From Spirometra erinaceieuropaei (Eukaryota; Platyhelminthes; Cestoda; Diphyllobothriidea; Diphyllobothriidae): 64,000 nucleotides of DNA. Below are positions 53,991 to 64,000 of the stretch, one piece after another. The position numbers were made by a program, and so were the translations under genes. The DNA lies in contig CACRXP010000048.1 of NCBI GenBank assembly GCA_902702965.1, positions 1,428,411 to 1,492,410 of the forward strand, given 5' to 3'. Position 1 is the stretch's first letter, and every line of letters starts with the position of its first letter. The notes below the pieces were generated by a model that was not told where the DNA came from, made no database searches, and saw only the letters and a program-made list of their open reading frames with translations.

Positions 53991-54049
53991 TTGAATTAAC
54001 TGCGAGTTTATCAATCCGGATATGTTTTAACAGCAGGCTGAAGTGTTTA

Positions 54050-55740
54050 AATGAGAGATAAGAAGAAAAAGGTCGGGGAATATAAAATTTGCGTGACTGT
54101 ACGTGCTCATCCGAATGAACCGAAACCAACGAAGAGGTGGGGGATGGCGATGTTGATACGAGATGGCATCCACCACGTCAGAGGTGAGTCTTCGCCATGT
54201 AGGAAATTCGGTTGTGAAATACTCAGTTGTTACCTGCAAGTGCCAAACCATCCAAGCCTCCATATAGCCCTGGTTTACACATGGGGGGGACGGCGAACGA
54301 ATGCGAACGATGTATTCATCACCGAGAAAAAAGAAATTTGTCAAAACAAGCACATGAAGCTGCTTGACGATTTTAACTGTCCAGACATCGAATGGGCTTT
54401 GATGCATTGCACACGATCAGGAAACTCCGTTGAACAGAAATGTATTCAACTGATCACTGATCAGGCCCTTACCAAACACGTTAAAATGGACACTCGATTC
54501 CGAGAGGGATAGCAGTCAAAATGCTTGGATGTCCTCATCACTAAGGACGATAATTGCATTCTCGGATTGGTCAGAAACACACACACCCATTGGCTGAAAT
54601 GACAACTCTATTCTTGCTCGGACGTATAGTCATTTTTCTGTCCCCGAAATTCGAGCTGCTGAGGAGAGAAATGTATGGAAATGGAATTACCCCCGAAAGA
54701 AAAGTCCGCTACAGAACGTGAACTGGAATGCTACACAAGCACCTGACACAGAAAGCGATTGGCTCTTCTTCAAGCCCGTAATGCAGCACTTGGTAGAGAG
54801 CTGTTGTCCACTTAAGAGGGAACAGTGCACTTCCCAACCAGAGTGGGCGGCGTCATAAATAAATAAGAACCTTAGATTGAAAACGAGACGTTGAAAAAAG
54901 TACGCCAGATGTCAAAAACGAGGGCATTTCAATGATTTTAAAACACAGAGGAATGTACGTCGGAATCGGCTGAGGAGGGTAACAACAGAATTTGAATCGA
55001 AATACTCCAAAATATACCACAAAATTCCACAAACTATTTGGATAAGTGAATAAAGCGAAACGCAACCAGGACTGTATTCCCTGTCTTAAAGATTGCCAAG
55101 GAAATACGTTGTCCGATAATCCAGAAAAGGCTAACCTATTATTCGATCTCTTTGCGTCGCTGTATGCCGCGGAGCCTGCTTTTGATTAAAGAATTTACTT
55201 CCCAAATGTCAAATCAAACAATACATTTGGCACGATGGCCTTCACAACCAACACGGTAAGGAAAACTCTGGGTCAACTACAACCCACTAAATCGCCTGCT
55301 CCGGACGGCGAACTCGCAAAAGTCCTGAATGATCCCTCAGACCAACTGGCCTCTCCGTTATCCAAGATCTTCTGAACTTTAATGGAGACCGGAATAAAGC
55401 AACTATATTTGCCTCATATAAAAAGGTGGCGAAAGAACAGCCCAAATATTTTCAGACCAGTGAATCTCACAAGTATCTGATGCAAAGTGATGGAGAAGGT
55501 AATTAAGACGATGCTGATGCGACATCTTGAGAAAAACAACTTGCTCAGTTAGCATCAGCATGCCCTTCGAAGTGGTCGATCCTGTCTCACTGACCTGCTA
55601 CTATCCATGGTGAGCTGGGTGAAATCAATCGACATGGGCTTATCAGCCGACGCCGTGTACATCGACTTCAGAAAGGCTTTTTACAGTGCTTCGCACAGTC
55701 GACTTATATTAAAACTACGTCACGCAACATGTCCTGTTTC
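54050..55740 (+). pseudogene. Old CR1-like LINE, 5' part
   Basis: Endonuclease frame 54051-54512 (MAMLIRDGIHHVRGES, LLDDFNCPDIEW), then RT in broken frames: LQPTKSPAPDGELAKV near 55275, KVMEKVIKTMLMRHLEKNNL near 55500, and VYIDFRKAFYSASHSRLILK near 55655-55710. Continues after the insertion at 58160. Confidence 0.75.
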
Positions 55741-58157
55741 GAACTAGATCTCGTGGAAGGCAACAGGCCAGTTGTCTGGACCTCGTTTTTACCAAAGATC
55801 CTGACAGTATAGACGAGGTGTACTACCTACCCCCGCTCGGTCGAAGTGATCGTGCAGTGCTTTTATGGGAGTACATGCTGCATTCTGAACCGTGTACAAA
55901 AGACAATACGAGACCAAATATATGGAAAGGGGACTTTCGCCAAATGAGAGCTGAGGCATCACAAATAGACTGGGATGTTCTCTTCTCCGGAAACGTTAAC
56001 GAGGACTGGAATTTATTCAAGGATCGTTTACTGCATCTAATGAAGAACCACTGTCCCTTATCAAAGCCTAGGACATCCAACCGCCCTCAGTGGCTAACAC
56101 GAGAACTCAAAAGGGAGATCAACAAGAAAGGAAGATTATGGAAGAAATTTCGCGAGAACAACAACAATGCAGCGTTTACAGAATACAAAGTTCAAAGAAA
56201 TAAGGTGAAAAGTCTGATTTTTAGGAGGCGACGGGATTTTGAGAGTAATTTGCTCCACCGAGCCGTTAAAAATCCGAAATTGCTCTACAGCTATTTGCGG
56301 AAAAGCACACGTAACAGGAATCCCATTCCTGTTATGAGGGGTGATGACGGCTTGGAGATCTCGGACAGTACAAATAAGGCTGAGCACTTTTCTCAATTTT
56401 TCCGATCCGTTTTCACAAGAGAACCAGACTTTACCCCATCTAATTCTGAGAACGTGAGAGATCCCACTATCGAAAATATTGTGTTTCGAGAAGAAGCGAT
56501 TTTGGAAGAACTGAAAAGCTTGAAGGAATGTAAATCTCCCGGTCCGGACGAGATTCCAGCAAAGCTGCTCTTGGAGCTTGCCCAACAGCTGGCCAAGCCA
56601 CTATCCTTTCTGTGCCAGAAATCGTTTGATGTTGGAATTCTTCCCACAGACTGGAAGACGGCCCACATTACACCCCTTTACAAAATCGGTAGTCGTGCTC
56701 AGGCGACAAACTACAGACCCGTCAGTGTGACATCAATCTGCTGCAAAGTGATGGAGAAAATCATTAAAAAGGAGTTGATGGCTTACTTGGAAACCCACAA
56801 CCTCTTGTCCAATGCACAATATGGTTTCCGTAGGGGAAGATCATGTGTTACGAACTTGCCATACACAATGCAAAGTTGGACACGAGCACTGGACGCAAAA
56901 CACACCGTGCATGTTGCCTATATTGATTTCCGGAAGGCGTTTGACAGTGTTCCGCACCAGCGTCTCCTACACAAGTTGAGAATTATGGGCATCGGTGACA
57001 AACTTCTCAAATGGATCGAAAATTTCCTTGTCGGCCGCTCCCAAATCGTCTGCGTAGAACAACAGCAATCAAGGTGCACATTCATAGAGAGTGGGATCCC
57101 ACAAGGCTCGGTGCTCGGACCAACCCTCTTTCTCTTGTTCATCAATGATTGTGTAGATGGGTTGGACTGTGATTGTGCCATGTTTGCGGACGACATAAAA
57201 ATCTGGAAAGTCGTCCAGAATGCTGCCGATGAGACCAACTTCCAAGAAGATCTTTGTCGATTGGACGAGTGGTCCAGCAGATGGCTCTTGTCCTTCAATT
57301 TGAACAAATGCACCATTCTGCGCCTCGGAAATCAGACCCCTAGTACGCGGCAATACCATCTGAACGGAATGCCACTCCGAGAAGCAGAAACTCAGAAAGA
57401 TCTCGGAGTTTGGGTTGCAGACAGCCTAAAGCCTTCTACACAATGCTGTAAGGCGGCCAAGACCGCAACCTCTATGCTATATGCCATCAAGCGGGCATTC
57501 GTAGTTTTCGATGAAGACTGCTTCACCAAAGTCTTCGGCACGTTTATTAGGCCCCATCTCGAATATGCAATTCAAGCCTGGAGACCGTGGACGCATCAGG
57601 ATTACGATCTGCTCGAAAGGGTGCAGAGACGAGCAACAAAATTAATAAGAGGTCAAAGTGCACTGCCATACGAGATCCGCTTAATTAACCTTAATCTCTA
57701 TCCTCTGAGTTATAGGCAGTTGCGCGGAGACATGAAACAAACTTTCCGTATCGTGCGCGGCTTGGATTGTGCCCTTCGGCGCGATAACTTTTTCCAACTC
57801 GCCACTACAACTCACCTCCGGGGACATCCCTTCAAGCTACGTGTGCCACAGGGTAGACTGAATGTGAGAAAATATTTCTTCTCCAACCGTGTCGTGGAAC
57901 CGTGGAATAACATGCCCGAGACGGTTGTTATGTCTCAATCTGTGGAGACATTTAAATGTCGTCTTGACAGGTATATGCTGCAGCAACAAGCGGACTATGT
58001 GACTTTTTAGCCATGTGACCAGTGACATATGTGAATCAATGTATGCATTCACTTAATGCTGTAATTTTTGCATGTTTATCGATTTTTATGTACAAATAGG
58101 GAGTTCAAAGGCGCAAGCCTATTTCCCTCAAATACACTGACTGACTGACTGACTGAA
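55735..58157 (+). mobile_element. CR1-like LINE 3, 5'-truncated, nested insertion
   Basis: Begins inside the endonuclease domain (similarity to LINE 2 starts near 55738) and ends with gcctatttccctcaaatacac and (TGAC)n at 58138-58157. It splits an older LINE whose RT resumes at 58160. The 5' truncation is typical of target-primed reverse transcription. Confidence 0.88.
55818..58010 (+). CDS. LINE reverse transcriptase, 730 open codons
   Basis: Truncated endonuclease end (LPPLGRSDRAVLLWEYML), then a full RT: KSPGPDEIPAKLLLEL (about residue 240), NYRPVSVTSICCKVMEKI, YGFRRGRSCVTNLP, VAYIDFRKAFDSVPHQRLLH, SGIPQGSVLGPTLFLLFIND, and MFADDIKIWK with both catalytic Asp. The thumb and C-terminal blocks follow (RVQRRATKLIRGQSALPYE, LRGHPFKLR, RVVEPWNNMPE). 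No stop or frameshift. The Met at 55818 is only the first in frame; codons continue upstream into the truncated endonuclease. Without a promoter or endonuclease it cannot move by itself, but the RT frame is preserved. Confidence 0.88.
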   Translation: MYYLPPLGRSDRAVLLWEYMLHSEPCTKDNTRPNIWKGDFRQMRAEASQIDWDVLFSGNVNEDWNLFKDRLLHLMKNHCPLSKPRTSNRPQWLTRELKREINKKGRLWKKFRENNNNAAFTEYKVQRNKVKSLIFRRRRDFESNLLHRAVKNPKLLYSYLRKSTRNRNPIPVMRGDDGLEISDSTNKAEHFSQFFRSVFTREPDFTPSNSENVRDPTIENIVFREEAILEELKSLKECKSPGPDEIPAKLLLELAQQLAKPLSFLCQKSFDVGILPTDWKTAHITPLYKIGSRAQATNYRPVSVTSICCKVMEKIIKKELMAYLETHNLLSNAQYGFRRGRSCVTNLPYTMQSWTRALDAKHTVHVAYIDFRKAFDSVPHQRLLHKLRIMGIGDKLLKWIENFLVGRSQIVCVEQQQSRCTFIESGIPQGSVLGPTLFLLFINDCVDGLDCDCAMFADDIKIWKVVQNAADETNFQEDLCRLDEWSSRWLLSFNLNKCTILRLGNQTPSTRQYHLNGMPLREAETQKDLGVWVADSLKPSTQCCKAAKTATSMLYAIKRAFVVFDEDCFTKVFGTFIRPHLEYAIQAWRPWTHQDYDLLERVQRRATKLIRGQSALPYEIRLINLNLYPLSYRQLRGDMKQTFRIVRGLDCALRRDNFFQLATTTHLRGHPFKLRVPQGRLNVRKYFFSNRVVEPWNNMPETVVMSQSVETFKCRLDRYMLQQQADYVTF

Positions 58158-58915
58158 ATGAACGTGAATGGACATTTGCTGAAATGGTTAGCCGACGTTC
58201 TTACGGACAGATCTCAGCGTGTGTGTATCGGTAACGCTAAATCGGAATGGGCATCCGTTCACTAAAGCGTTCCGCAGGGAAGCGTTCTGGGTCCAATTCT
58301 GCTTTCAATTTATGTGAACGACTGTCTTAGCTGTCTGAACTGCGAGCGCGTAATGTTTGCCGATGATCTCAAATTGTGGAAATCATTAGAGAAGCCGGAA
58401 AATTCGCCACAGTTACAAAAAAATCTGAATTTCTCGTAGCAATGGCGTGATGAGAGGTGTTTTAACCTCAATCCAAACAAATGTCAACTTATCTGATTAC
58501 GTTCGAGCAACAGGAGGCCATTGTGATTTGAATCTCACTACTCTATAGGAGGGCTAGACTGTGCTCTTCAGTTTGGCGATTTTATCAAACTGGCGCAAAT
58601 GACTCAGCTTCGAGTCCACAAAAAACAAAGTGATGCTATAATATGCCAAACTCGAATTGCGGGCCAAATTCTTCTCCCACCGGCTGGTTGAAGGATGGAA
58701 CAAATCGCCGAAATGCATTGTGTTGGCGGAAAACGTTGAGACCTTCAAAAAAGACCTGATAAATTTTTGCTTGACGGTCAAACATTTACTCGATATCAAT
58801 GAATAGCATGGATGTTTTGTAAATATGCGCAAGTTCTTCATCTGTCTATATGTAAATATGGTTTTCAAAGGCTTTGCCTTTATCCCTTAGATAGTGAATT
58901 ATACAGAATTAAACT
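58158..58915 (+). pseudogene. Old CR1-like LINE, 3' part
   Basis: Resumes with NGHLLKWLADVLTDRSQRVC, then SVPQGSVLGPILLSIYVNDC, MFADDLKLWKS (active site kept), broken frames, WNKSPKCIVLAENVETFKKD near 58700, and the 3' end gttttcaaaggctttgcctt, ttatccctt, then an A/T-rich tail. Stops disrupt it. Confidence 0.75.
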
Positions 58916-58959
58916 AAATTCTTGTTCTTAACTTTCGAACTCGTGAAGGGGTCCATCGT

Positions 58960-59240
58960 CAGAGATAGATAGATAATTTTTTATTAAAGACCCGTCGGGG
59001 TCCTATCAAAGCAACTGAATAAGTGAGTTTTGGGATGAGCTAGCTAACCATCGATCAATGGTGCAAATTGGAGGCGACTGCACAGGGCTCTGCACGCTGG
59101 TGACACATCCATAAATCGATTGACTGGGCTATAATCCGAGGCCCAGGCTGGCGCAACTATCGGATTTTCTTGTCTCCGGCGTGGAAGATTGTGTTGTTGG
59201 CCACGTAGTTTAATTCATGACTGACTCCGTACCTGTAGGT
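58960..59240 (-). mobile_element. 3' tail of a minus-strand retroelement
   Basis: In reverse: ggaccccgacgggtctttaa, taaaaaattatctatctatc. A (TATC)n tail after a T-rich/A-rich end suggests a non-LTR or Penelope 3' end; its coding part may be the relic at 59240-59720. Confidence 0.4.
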
Positions 59241-59720
59241 GGTCACATACGATAATCCGTCACCTCGTCACGCAGACAGCTACTGGTTGTGTATTCGCAA
59301 TCCGGGCTGTGTCCAGTTTGTTCTGCGTAGTTACAAGGACAGTTTTCGAATGGGATGGGATGCACTACTCTAGGTTGCTCCACAGGCTTTAACCAGTCGT
59401 TAATATTCATGACCTTGCAGCGCATGGCGACTTTGGGACAGTGTGCAATACCAACACCTTGCACCACAGCACCGTGCTTGATCGATTATAAGACTTCCTC
59501 AATGTATTGCAGATAATGCCATATTGTCGTTCGGTTTGATGTTTGGGTCCTCTGTAGGTGATGTTGACTTTGGATCGCATTTCATTATAGGCGTTCAGAA
59601 GAGTGGAGCAAGACCAGAATTCGGAAAGCTGATGCGCATTTACTGGAATATTTCTTGCCGGGCCGCTTGTTTTGGGATTATGAATCAGAAGACGAGGATT
59701 TTCATAAGTTGATCGCAATT
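59240..59720 (-). pseudogene. Possible decayed GIY-YIG (Penelope-like) relic
   Basis: The minus frame VVHPIPFENCPCNYAEQTG recalls the GIY-YIG start (GVVY.I.C..C...Y.G.TG), preceded by a stretch loosely like the linker (VNITYRGPKHQTERQYG). Much weaker than the other copies. Confidence 0.35.
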
Positions 59721-60117
59721 TTAGTAGTCAATCGATGCGCAACGACATGTGTTTTTCGGCGAGTTTTAAAATGCATGTTCATACTAGTTTATGCCTGTAT
59801 TTTTTGTAATCCTTTTGAAAACCTGCCTAGTTTATTTTTGTAACCTTTCGCAGATTGGCAGCATGTTTTGCTCAAAATTTTCATCAAAAACCTTTGTAAC
59901 TTGATAACGGTTCGGGAACTCAGTTATGCTATTATAAGCGCCATCCCAATATTTTCACAACAAACAGGCAACGGATTGCATCACAGCTTTGACTAAGTTA
60001 AGCAAAGCAGGGCTAACACGACCTTGAAACTCTGCCCTCATTGGGTGGCTTGAGTAGTTGGGTAGAGCCCGAAGAACGGGATTCTGGTTCAAATTTTGTT
60101 GTGCATGTTTTGAGAAA
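59721..60117. promoter_or_regulatory. Upstream region of the ACSL gene
   Basis: Non-coding sequence before the predicted ATG; a promoter is expected here, but no TATA box at a convincing distance or trans-splice acceptor could be assigned. Confidence 0.3.
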
Positions 60118-62622
60118 ATGTCGTTTCTTACGAATGCTTACGTCACTTTGGCTATGGCCGTGATTAAAATTCTTGTTTATTCATATGAATACTTGACAAT
60201 CCCAGTGTATTACTTATTTCGGAAAACGAACTATTTTATGACATTTCCGGAAGATGAGGATTCCTGCTTCCAAAAGTTCAATGCTGCTGAGTCGCGTACT
60301 CTTAGCATGCCTGTCCGCCAAGACGATCCTGCCTCTCCCTGGCGAGCCGCGGAGTACATTGATCATCTGGTTACGGATGCTCTCCCTGGTTGCAAGACTT
60401 TGCCTGACCTTTGGTTGCGGACCGTCAAACTGTGGCCGAATAAACTAGCTCTGGGGACCAGGCAGGTTTTAAAGACCGATTATGAGGTTAGTTGCAACCG
60501 TTGCCCCCTCTCCCCCACTTGCGTGGGCTATCTGACAAACGTGGCTTATGATTACCCATTATTCAATGCACACAACATAGTTTTGCCTTATGTTGATTTA
60601 CAGCATCACTCCCTCATGAAGCCGTAGTACCCATAGGCTCGCAAGATACAGTTGATAAGCTACTCCCGCACCACAGAAATTTTTTGGTGGACCGATGCTT
60701 TTATAATTCAAAGAAGTTTTAGTTTGCAGCTGCCACGCTGGCATCTATCTGAAATCTCGCGCCAGATTTTTCTTTTCTGGTATTCCAAAACCAGAACAAG
60801 GGTGTTTTAGTGATTACTTACCAGCAGCAAGTTTATGCACACTAGGATTCAGTCTGGGCCGTATGCCCGCTGCTAAATCACCCTTAATATGCGGCCTTGC
60901 TAGCATGTCTGTGATCAACCTTCTAGAGCCATCAACCTGGAGCGATATGATCTTGCTACGAAAATATTACTCCTTAAACAGGTCCTGCCAAATGGAAAAA
61001 AACTAGTCAAACAGACTATGGGAGCTTACTTCTGGGAAACCTATATCGAGGCAGAACAACGTGTCTCTCAGTTAGCGGCCGGTCTCCGCGATCTCCTTGG
61101 TCCCAACACTGCTGATCAGAGTCCCCTCATCATCTTTAGCGAAACCAGGTGTGAGTGGCTGTATGCTGCGGAGGCCGCATTTCGCCTAAACCGCCCTCTG
61201 GCTACTCTGTATGCTACACTTGGTGACGAAGCCGTTGCTCATGGACTTGAGGAGACCCAGGTAAACACCGTTGGTTTCACTTCACAATTAAGATAAGGTG
61301 TTTTCCACGCCAGGCATAAAAGTGTGGGTTTTCCTACTGCAGGTGACTTCACGCTGAATTCCATACGGCACATATTTTCATGTACTCATAGCCCCACAAC
61401 CCGAACCCTCGTAACCCCCTTGAACTTAGAGCAAGGCCATCTGTAATGCGGGAAGTCCAGTTTCCCCGTGCCCTACCGTTTTCTAAAGTAGATAACATTG
61501 TCTCGGATTTTTTTTGGTCCGTGTTCCTGGTGCGTCTCATGCCTCCCATTTGTTACCTACCTGCCTGTCGATTTTGACATGCTCCCTTATCTGTGAGACT
61601 TATTCTTGTAGTTATTCGCAACGACTTATACGATATTAATTTATCTTAGGTTTGGATGCTAGACGTAAACACTCGCAGTCTTCTTTAACTGTTACTGTCG
61701 TCTTTTGGACTACTTGTGGGTTTTGTTTCGAGATGCCAGTTCACTTGAACTCTTTTCTGTAATGCTTTTTTAAGTCTGAATTGCAGTCGTGTTGTATGGG
61801 TTAGTTTTAGCATAACTGCAAGATTAAGCCTCTGCACACTATCCTCGGCTTGAAACTTTGAGCGCATTTGTGGCTCTTACTCAGACAACCGTCGCGCCGC
61901 AGATTCGCTTCCCCTATGTTGGTGTTATTAACTGACGCAGACGAAATCCACTTGTGTCTCATGTCATGCTGCACTACTGGTGCACAATATTCCTCTTCCC
62001 TACCTGTAGAAATACACGGTCCTCTACTCCCACTTTGTGGTAGGAAAACATGATTATTCACCATTTTATTATTGTCATAAAGGGTTTGGCTTTTACATCC
62101 TGCTTCCGACTTATAAATTTAGTTCTGTGCACTTACGACGCTGTCATTGAACTAGCAATAGCCGCATTGTTCAAATATCGTTTTCTGGAATTTTTTTGCG
62201 CATTTTATTCCCTTACGAACGCTTGAATTTCCGCCCATCTCATCAGGCCAGAGTTGTCTTCACCAGTGACGAGCTGCTTTCCAGAGTGATCAAAGTTGTT
62301 AAATCTTCTCCTAATGTAAAATACGTGATTTACTTCTCCAACGGAGTTTTTCAAAAGCAACTGGGTCTGAAAATCAATGATATGTCGCGATTCTCTGACA
62401 CAGCGCGCAAAAGCGTTGAGGAGGGGCTAAAGTCCGTACCAGAGCACGTACAGATCTTCGACATCCTCGAAATGGAAGAACATGGCAAAAAGGTCATCGA
62501 TAAAGCACCCACGTCTTGCCTTGGAGACTTCAAAAAGCCCTACGTCAACTGGCAGCCACCGGCCGCGGAACGGGCGAAGCCGGAGGATTTGGCAGTAATC
62601 ATGTACACAAGCGGTTCGACAG
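60118..62622 (+). CDS. Long-chain acyl-CoA synthetase, ACSL3/4 type (partial, exons 1-3)
   Basis: Exons 60118-60486, 60982-61260 and 62247-62622 join in frame (GT-AG introns, junction phases 0 and 0; exon 3 ends in phase 1) to give about 341 residues. The enzyme activates long-chain fatty acids to acyl-CoA with ATP on ER or lipid-droplet membranes. Residues 1-35 (MSFLTNAYVTLAMAVIKILV onward) form the membrane anchor. PDLWLRTVKLWPNKLALGTR, then the YFWETYIEAEQRVSQLAAGL and IIFSETRCEWLYAAEAAF blocks and TLYATLGDEAVAHGLEETQ follow the ACSL3/4 order. Exon 3 ends with VIMYTSGSTG, the AMP-binding P-loop. The ATG at 60118 is chosen because the frame upstream lacks an ATG. The C-terminal half lies beyond the window or in unseen exons; no further exon was found to 64000. 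Confidence 0.9.
60487..60981 (+). other. ACSL intron 1
   Basis: GTTAGT...tccttaaacag, 495 bp; no embedded gene or repeat recognised. Confidence 0.8.
61261..62246 (+). other. ACSL intron 2
   Basis: GTAAAC...cccatctcatcag, 986 bp; no embedded element recognised. Confidence 0.8.
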
Positions 62623-62989
62623 GTGAGTCAGTTCTTGTATTTTGTGCCCATCATAGGCGGCGAAGATACCCATAGACCGTCCCCTGACTCGTGACCAGCA
62701 TGAATCGTCATTGGAATGAACGGGACAGTGACTTTACACGTGGTACCCCAGCGGGCATTCTTGTGGGTGATTAGCTGCTCGAGGTAGCCGACTGTTCGCC
62801 CCGTCTCGGGACTTTTCCATGTTGCCGGCAGGATAGAATGACCGAGCCATGAACCAAACCTGTCTGTGTTCTCACCGCACTCTTTGTCGCATAAAGATTC
62901 CGGCGTACGAGGTCACAGCCGGAGCCACGCTGATTTGCGACTGTGAAGCCTGTTTTTTGCCATTTAATGGTAGTCGATGAACATCACTC

Positions 62990-63180
62990 TCTCGGGCGGT
63001 AACGGTGACTTGCGCGTGACCTAGTCTATAGTAAATGTAGACTTGCTCAACATCTACCGTACTCTCTCTCTCTCTTCCCCACTCCCCACATGGACCTGGT
63101 GTCAAGACGGAGGCGGGGGAGGGCACGTGTGGGCGGCGCGGTCGGGCCCGCGCCTTGGCGTTCCACTCCACATCCCTTGG
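62990..63180 (+). repeat. Dispersed repeat B, copy 3
   Basis: gtagacttgctcaacatcta, ctctctctctctcttcccca and cacatggacctggtgtcaag, gacgga match 7590-7690 and the reverse of 14893-15200. Confidence 0.65.
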
Positions 63181-63909
63181 CCCACACACCAAATAACCAG
63201 GTTTTTGACCAACAACAACACCCTAACAGGGTTCAGAAGGACGGGCATGACTGGGCAGCCGTGCCCACCACCTGTATACCCAGCGGGAGCGCAAGCGCAT
63301 CTACCGGTAGGGGACCAGCTGTCAGGGAACTGCCACCGCATACCAGGGCCATGGTTTTCTGATACTGGCATAGCGCACGTCTTCAGACCTTTTGACCTAG
63401 GTGAGCGGCACGTGGCTCTATATTTAGCCTGGGCTGTCACCCTTCAAGGTTGGGTAACCAAGCAGTCGTCGACTGGGAGGCATTACCCATAAAGCACACA
63501 CACACACAGATGCAAACGCCCCTAACATGCATGAGAGTGTCACAGACCGCTTGAGAAGGGACCCTACCAGCCTGGCTCTCAGCCCAGCAGTCCACCACTC
63601 CATACAGCACGCAACTGGGCAGACTGCGTGGACTGAGTTGAGGCGTCAATCGGATGCCTTCCGAGCCACGGCGCACGACGCACCATTTTCGTCTTAAACT
63701 CCGATCACACATGCAACAGGGGAGCCGCATGGAAGCAGAGCCACTTGCTTGGGGGGTGGCGGTTGGGTGCTTGCGATGGGTGATGTTGGCGTATGGTGAG
63801 ATGCTGGTGAGGGAGGTTGTGATTGTGTGGAACAGCCGGCGGTTGTCTACCGCAGGTTTTCGTGGACACGCATGTGGCTTAATAGACCCATGCGGTGACA
63901 CACACACAA

Positions 63910-63985
63910 CATTTTGGCCGTCGTTGCCAACGCTGTCCACCGTGTTCTCCACAGCAGGGTAAGAGCAGGAACTGTGACCTGAGCA
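63910..63985 (+). repeat. Fragment related to repeat B/cassette upstream block
   Basis: ggccgtcgttgccaacgctg, then tccaccgtgttctccacag matches 11424-11465 and 7500-7545. Confidence 0.55.
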
Positions 63986-64000
63986 GGCTTGCACAGTATC

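Larger units (their letters stand above)
62623..64000 (+). other. ACSL intron 3 (incomplete)
   Basis: Starts with the donor GTGAGT. It contains repeat B at 62990-63180 and a related block at 63910-63985, plus short (CT)n and (CA)n runs at 63060 and 63498. No acceptor joined to ACSL-like codons was found. Confidence 0.65.

Noticed and set aside
60058..60117. Upstream extension of the ACSL frame
   Set aside because: It starts from a non-ATG codon; the first ATG of the frame at 60118 directly precedes the membrane anchor.
1..64000. CRISPR array, operon structure or bacterial gene content
   Set aside because: No regularly spaced short repeats and no prokaryotic genes; everything recognised is eukaryotic.

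Overview
The window looks like nuclear DNA of a parasitic flatworm, most likely a tapeworm. The reasons are a helminth-type fatty-acid-binding protein gene with spliced exons, an intron-containing long-chain acyl-CoA synthetase gene, eukaryotic tRNA-Glu genes with internal promoters, and a dense load of CR1-like LINEs, Penelope-like elements with GIY-YIG domains, a Gypsy remnant, tRNA-headed SINEs and TA-flanked palindromic elements. The species is an inference; no ribosomal or mitochondrial marker is present.

Only two host protein genes are recognisable, both on the plus strand and both in fatty-acid handling. The FABP gene (18357-20207) has three exons, a TATA box and a poly(A) signal. A deleted duplicate lies upstream (17207-17810) and a weaker FABP-like remnant lies downstream (about 20448-20838). 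The 5' half of an ACSL3/4-type acyl-CoA synthetase occupies 60118-62622 (three exons, ending in the AMP-binding P-loop) and runs off the right edge. Intact tRNA-Glu genes sit at 9033, 30637 (anticodon CTC) and 35728 (TTC), with decayed copies at 11734 and 30248. All but the 30248 relic clearly sit inside one dispersed repeat.

Layout. 1-2010: repeat A, interrupted by a palindromic TA element and a Penelope 3' fragment. 2309-3890: Gypsy derivative with gag joined to integrase. 5385-8860: LINE and Penelope pieces, a pseudo-LTR-like direct repeat and a degenerate TTAGGG-like tract. 8870-12920: tRNA cassettes, a Tc1-like transposase relic, and nested MITE and SINE. 13040-15200: repeat A copy 2, Penelope GIY-YIG and a hammerhead. 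15532-16518: TA palindrome. 16520-17178: small repeats and a purine tract. 17207-20838: FABP cluster. 21490-33755: further palindromes, SINEs, Penelope pieces, a (GGT)n tract and tRNA cassettes. 33954-35315: Penelope with hammerhead, then a LINE tail. 38850-59720: mostly CR1-like LINEs, including a nested insertion with an uninterrupted 730-residue RT frame. 60118-64000: ACSL and its repeat-filled intron.

The most informative signals are hammerhead-ribozyme folds in several Penelope copies, with stem II changing while the core is kept; an empty site proving a 2-bp TA target duplication for the 993-bp palindrome; a dispersed repeat that carries apparently functional tRNA-Glu genes; and a probable GC-AG intron in FABP. 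All calls come from reading the sequence; no database search was possible.
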